This document shows, in pieces, positions 30,891-35,000 of a DNA stretch of 35,000 nt. A program made the translations under genes and the position numbers. The stretch comes from Chromera velia (taxonomy: Eukaryota; Sar; Chromeraceae). The notes beneath the pieces were generated by a model, which worked only from the letters and a program-made list of their open reading frames with translations, made no database searches and had not been told where the DNA came from. The stretch is from NCBI GenBank assembly GCA_018398765.1, contig JAHBMJ010000251.1, forward strand, positions 11,714 through 46,713, read 5' to 3'. The stretch's first letter is position 1, and each line of letters begins with the position of its first letter.

Positions 30891-32780
30891 TGCTCGCCGG
30901 CCGGCTTCTATGACGTACGCCTCGTCGTCATCGCTTGAAGCAAAGGAACGACTCGTGCTCTTTGCGTGGTTCTGGTCACTCTCCAAAGATGAAGAGCACT
31001 CTGGCAGGTCTGTCCTTTCTAAATCGTTTCTTCCTCTAATACTTTTGACAATACTTTCTTATACTTTTTCTATCATTTTAAAATTAATTTTTTCTTTTAT
31101 CAATCACTTTCTTTTAGTTCTATATATTTTCTTATGTCTAGACTAGCCTTATGTCTAGACTAGCACATAGCAAAGCAAGTGCCAACTAGTCTTGGTGCAT
31201 GCATGAGGCCTCGCCAAGCGAATTCTAACTATCCTAGGCTAGCAATAGCTAGCAATACTAATTATATATTCTGACTGCCACTCATTGTTGGTATACACGA
31301 CGGCTCCTGGTTAAGTTACCCCTTAGGTTACCCCCTAGACCATTAGGCTAGACGCTGAAATAAGGCTGGGAAAAGGTTCATTTGAAAAAGGTTCAAATAT
31401 GAAAAAATGAACCTGTTAAACCTGGTAAACTTGTTTTAAACCTGTTTTTGAGACCATGCCACGACGATGGCTAGGATCATACTACGATTTATGCACGTCT
31501 AGGCCACCCACATAAAAAAAAAATAAAAAAAGTAATTGCCTAAAATCGATTTTTGATTTTTTTTTTTTTTATTTTTAATATGAAAAATCTGGGCCCAGTT
31601 TAGATCTCCCACTTAGGAAGGGCTCTAGCTCATAGTTTAGCTTAGGGTCTAGCTTCCACCGGCTTCCACTTAGCGACTAGTTTGAGGATCTAAAAGTCAC
31701 TCTTGATTTAAGAAAGTCTCAAAAAAAGAAAATAAATGAACAAAAGAAAACTGTCTGCTGCTGCTGAGATCTGTTGAGCCTTTCCACCTCTACCTACTCC
31801 TCCCCGCCTGTCTTCTGTACTATCCCCCTCTGGCCTCTGCCTCTGCTCATGGTAAGCAAATGAAGAGACAGCAGGAGCATGAGTGTCCTCTTTCCGGGCC
31901 TTTGTTGGGTGAATCGAACTAACGGGACTGGGGGGGGGCATTTGACGTTAAGCTCTGTCTTCCCCTTTTTCTTCTACTTCCTATTGTCTTTGGGGAGAAG
32001 TGGGGGCCTCGTCTAGGGCCTCGTGCTGCTTAATATGTTACTGAAGGGACAGTGGTTCCATCTTTGAATGGTGTATGCGGTTCGCGGGAGACCTGAAGAG
32101 CTGTGGGAGACTTGCTCAGACTCTCTGTTAGTCTAGGTACTAGGCCTAGCACTAGGCTAACTTTAACGACCGAAATATGAACGTCGAAAATAATAATAAA
32201 AAAAATTAACTAATTAGGTTTTTAGCTCTTTTTTTTTTTATGTGGGTAGCCTAAAATGTACGTATGATACACGCACGTGACCACTAGGATAAGCTTGCAT
32301 GGGCCAGGCCAGGCCAGGGTGCGCCGCCCACGGCTTAGGAGAAAGAAAGAGCCGGCCTGGGAGCTGGGATGGAGCTGGGTATCTAGCAAGTTAATGTATA
32401 CTAAATAATAATTGTTTCCATGCATGCAGTTGTTTTAATTTATTAACGACTGCGCTTTCTGGCATTCTTTGGCCAGGCTCGGGTAATTAGGGTCAAACGG
32501 ATCGTAAAGGCGCTAACTTATAGGGGTCCGGCTAGGTTATGGGCCGGGGCTAAAGAGTAGATGAGGTTAAAAAAGGGGGCTAGAGTAGTACTAGGAAAAG
32601 GTTCAAGGTTCATGGTTTACTTTGAAGTAATGAACGTGAATTAGGTTCAAAAACGGGTTCACTTTTAAATAGTGTAAATTAACTTGCCATTTTTGATACT
32701 GTATTTTGAGTTTTTACATGTTTTTTGAGCGTTTTTCTGATAGTTTTAGTGCTTTTTTGTAATGCTAGTTTGTAATCTAA
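30891..32780. other. AT-rich repeat DNA, no supported gene
   Basis: Contains AGGTTCAT...ATGAACCT inverted motifs near 31375-31420 and related GGTTCA repeats near 32597-32665, homopolymer A/T runs and many CTAG tetranucleotides. No splice-supported frame was found. Confidence 0.5.
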
Positions 32781-32781
32781 A

Positions 32782-32851
32782 AAAAGAGAATGACTAAATG
32801 ATGGCCATTGGGATGCAGAGCTAGATCTCCATAATGGTGGAACTACCTTAT
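32782..32851 (+). repeat. dispersed 70-bp repeat, copy 1
   Basis: AAAAGAGAATGACTAAATGA followed by TGGCCATTGGGATGCAGAGC matches the sequence at 34931-35000 with few substitutions. Confidence 0.75.
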
Positions 32852-33308
32852 GAAATAGTCTATCCGTCAAGGCAGAATAGAATAAACAGCCGAAAGGCGT
32901 TTAATTAGCTAGTGCTGCATAAAGTGAATCGATCTGAACTGGCTACTGCTGAATGCGCGTGGCATAAAATCGTATAAAATCGAATGTGGGTGTGGCAATC
33001 CCATCCCGGCCAGCACGGCGCTTCGGCACCGCGCAGCACGGCCTGCACGCTCGGCCCGCCAGGTCCAGAAGCAAGCATGGATACGCGGCAGGCTGGTACC
33101 CTATACTTTAACTCCCCCCCTTGATTACGTTTCTATGCAAGCTTTGCAAAGAGAAAGAAACAGAAGCAAAACACCAGGGAAAGATAAAGATAAAGGGAAT
33201 GAAACAGCCTTTTGGTCTGACTGCTTGAGAGCCAATGAAAGCTTTTCTTGCTTTCACTTGCCTGCCAGTGTTGAAGATTGAAGAGCACACATGAAAGGAT
33301 AACAGAGA

Positions 33309-33370
33309 GACAGAGGGCTAGGCATCACAAGAACAAGGTCAGAGAGCTAGGCATCACAAGACTGTCTGTC
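33309..33370 (+). repeat. short tandem pair AGRGCTAGGCATCACAAGA
   Basis: Two units about 37 bp apart, followed by GGCCTGCCTYTTA-type repeats to about 33420. Confidence 0.6.
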
Positions 33371-34059
33371 TCCGGCCTGCCTCTTAAGTCTACCTTTCTT
33401 TGGCCTGCCTTTTAGGTCTGGCTGTCTATTGCCTTTCAAAAGATGAGCGCTTCATAACACTGGAAAAGCAACAGGGAAAGAAAGAATCCATGCAGTGGCT
33501 ATGTAGAAAGACAGAACAAATCGTGCCTTGTATGCTTCAGAATCTCCATCAAAGAGTTTTATCACATGTACAGTTTGCACTCACTGCCTAACAAGAGAAA
33601 ACAAACACTGCAAACCTTGCATTCGCAACTCAGCGGAGCGTTTTTATATCCCTTCTCACGCTGGTGTGTACACGGATAGACGTTGACTGGCAGAAGACGC
33701 GGAGACATCGGCCAAACAAAGATGGAAGAATCCCTCCCTAATCCCCCCCCCCAAAGAGGTGCTTCCAAAACCTTGCCTCCTCAATGATCCTGGCAAGCAG
33801 ACAAGCAAATTCCAGTAGCGATGGTGTGGCACTCCCAGTTTTTGGCGGTCCCTAAAGTAGGTGTGAGCAGATCTAGGGGGGGGCACTCTTGGGCTCATAT
33901 AGGGTTACAAGTGCAAAAATGATATAAAGAATAAACCAAAAAACATTTGGACGAGCTTTTCACACAAGTTGGAGGTCCGGCATATTGAGTTATTTCAAAA
34001 TCAATCACTTTTACTGTATAGCTTATGTGGTTACATGAACTTACACCTCTTATTATATA

Positions 34060-34260
34060 TGTCCCCTTGCAAGGTTACAGGTTACAAGGTTACAGGCAGT
34101 CTTGAGGTCCGTAACCAACCAAAAAGTCAACTTTTAAAAACTCTTCAAATCACTTCAAAAACACTTTAAAATACATGTAGACGAAGGTTACATCACTTTT
34201 AAAGAGGGTCATTTTAGGTTACAGGTTACAAGGTTACAAGGGGTTTGGCTACAAAGTGAA
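34060..34260 (+). repeat. GGTTACA-rich segment
   Basis: Clusters of AGGTTACAGGTTACAAGG at about 34070 and 34215, with further GTTAC copies around them. No ORF of note. Confidence 0.6.
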
Positions 34261-34476
34261 AGGGACACATCGTTTTTCGTCAGTTTCTCATGTAACCTCA
34301 ATCAACAGAAGATGTTTTCAATATTTTTACACGTAACCTGATGAGATTGATCGATTGGGACCACTTTTGAAGGAAGGGTAACATTACAGGGGGGTATACC
34401 CTTATGTATAGGGGGTGTTGAAACCTGTAACCCAATATAAATGCCAGGCCCTAGGAGCAGATGATGTACTGACGGC

Positions 34477-34746
34477 TTAGTGTAGTCCTGGCAGCAACTG
34501 GTAGCAGCTGGTGGATGGGCGGCTCATGGCGAAGTAGCGGCAATCATGCTGCTGGAGATCCTTGGATACTTGCTCAAGCTTGTTGAGGTGGTTGGAGATG
34601 AAGGTCCAAAGAGCGTGAGGGGAGATTGGGGACTCAGTGCATCCACAATCATTGGTGTCGTCCGCAAGCAAAGTCCACAAGTGCAACACGGCGTCTCCCA
34701 GTGAAAACCTGCTATCGGAGCGACTACAAATCCATCCGGTCTCCAC
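34477..34746 (-). CDS. weak ORF, possible transposon remnant
   Basis: Open frame of 89 codons with mixed composition (ALWTFISNHLNKLEQVSKDL resembles an amphipathic helix). No start context, splice site or family was recognised. The opposite strand is open over part of the same span. It is reported only because surrounding DNA has dispersed repeats. Confidence 0.2.
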   Translation of the reverse strand: METGWICSRSDSRFSLGDAVLHLWTLLADDTNDCGCTESPISPHALWTFISNHLNKLEQVSKDLQQHDCRYFAMSRPSTSCYQLLPGLH

Positions 34747-34930
34747 TTCTACTATGTGAAAAGGAAATAACTATCAAAGCATTCCGCCATTCCAGTTCTG
34801 ACTGGAACGGGCGGCTTTTAATTCATAGAAGAGTGGAGGAAAAGACTGCTGGAGAAAGATACGGAGACGGAAGTGATCATTGTGGTCATTGACTGACCAA
34901 AATGGGACACAACAGAGCGCTGTCAACCGC

Positions 34931-35000
34931 AAAAGAGAATGAGCAAATGATGGCCATCGGGATGCAGAGCTAGATCTCTATGATGGTGGAACTACTTCAT
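34931..35000 (+). repeat. dispersed 70-bp repeat, copy 2 (cut by window end)
   Basis: Same unit as 32782-32851 in direct orientation. It runs into the window edge, so the true repeat may be longer on the right. Confidence 0.75.

Overview
This is a eukaryotic nuclear window. Protein homology is broken by many introns, no prokaryotic operon layout is present, microsatellites are dense, and two assembly Ns sit in poly-G runs (16310 and about 27699). The splice sites read here follow a GTNNG...TGCAG pattern, and the palindrome TGCATGCA, a known ApiAP2-type promoter motif in apicomplexans, recurs at about twelve loci. A protist related to apicomplexans, such as a chromerid alga, would fit, but this is inference and no ribosomal or organellar marker is present.

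Left third (1-9.8 kb): three spliced genes. A 2-oxoglutarate/Fe(II) oxygenase of the isopenicillin N synthase-like class lies on the minus strand (exons between 18 and 3975, C-terminus beyond the window edge). Head-to-head with it is a membrane-anchored microsomal-type epoxide hydrolase on the plus strand (4638-7810, four exons). A short GC-rich island lies between their starts. Next is a plus-strand gene for a small, probably N-myristoylated, cysteine-rich protein (8824-9798, three exons). Intergenic DNA to 15.3 kb contains a 245-bp Harbinger-like MITE (11181-11425, TTA target duplication) and no gene I can support.

Middle (15.3-18.7 kb): a secreted trypsin/V8-like serine protease on the minus strand (three exons, 15303-18167). 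It has a complete His/Asp/Ser triad and a long C-terminal region. Its 5' flank is a GC-rich, palindrome-rich segment.

Right-middle (19.0-29.0 kb): a composite repeat structure of about 10 kb bounded by about 1.0-kb inverted arms (19031-20063 and 28025-29039). The interior carries unrecognised, outward-reading spliced ORFs whose predicted last introns fall inside the arms. Nested within it are two head-to-tail copies of a 1.42-kb transposon (21051-22474 and 22477-23898). They have GGTAATCTCA termini, share a single TA, and each has different nonsense mutations in the same 290-codon Cys-rich ORF. Large CTGT-type microsatellites and a roughly 60-bp dispersed unit fill 25.6-27.1 kb.

Right end (29.0-35.0 kb): AT-richer repeat DNA with a decaying minisatellite (29340-29970), short tandem duplications, and a 70-bp dispersed repeat (32782 and 34931). 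I see no supportable gene here.

No shared pathway can be claimed for the three enzymes. The divergent oxygenase and epoxide hydrolase pair is the only arrangement that hints at co-regulation.
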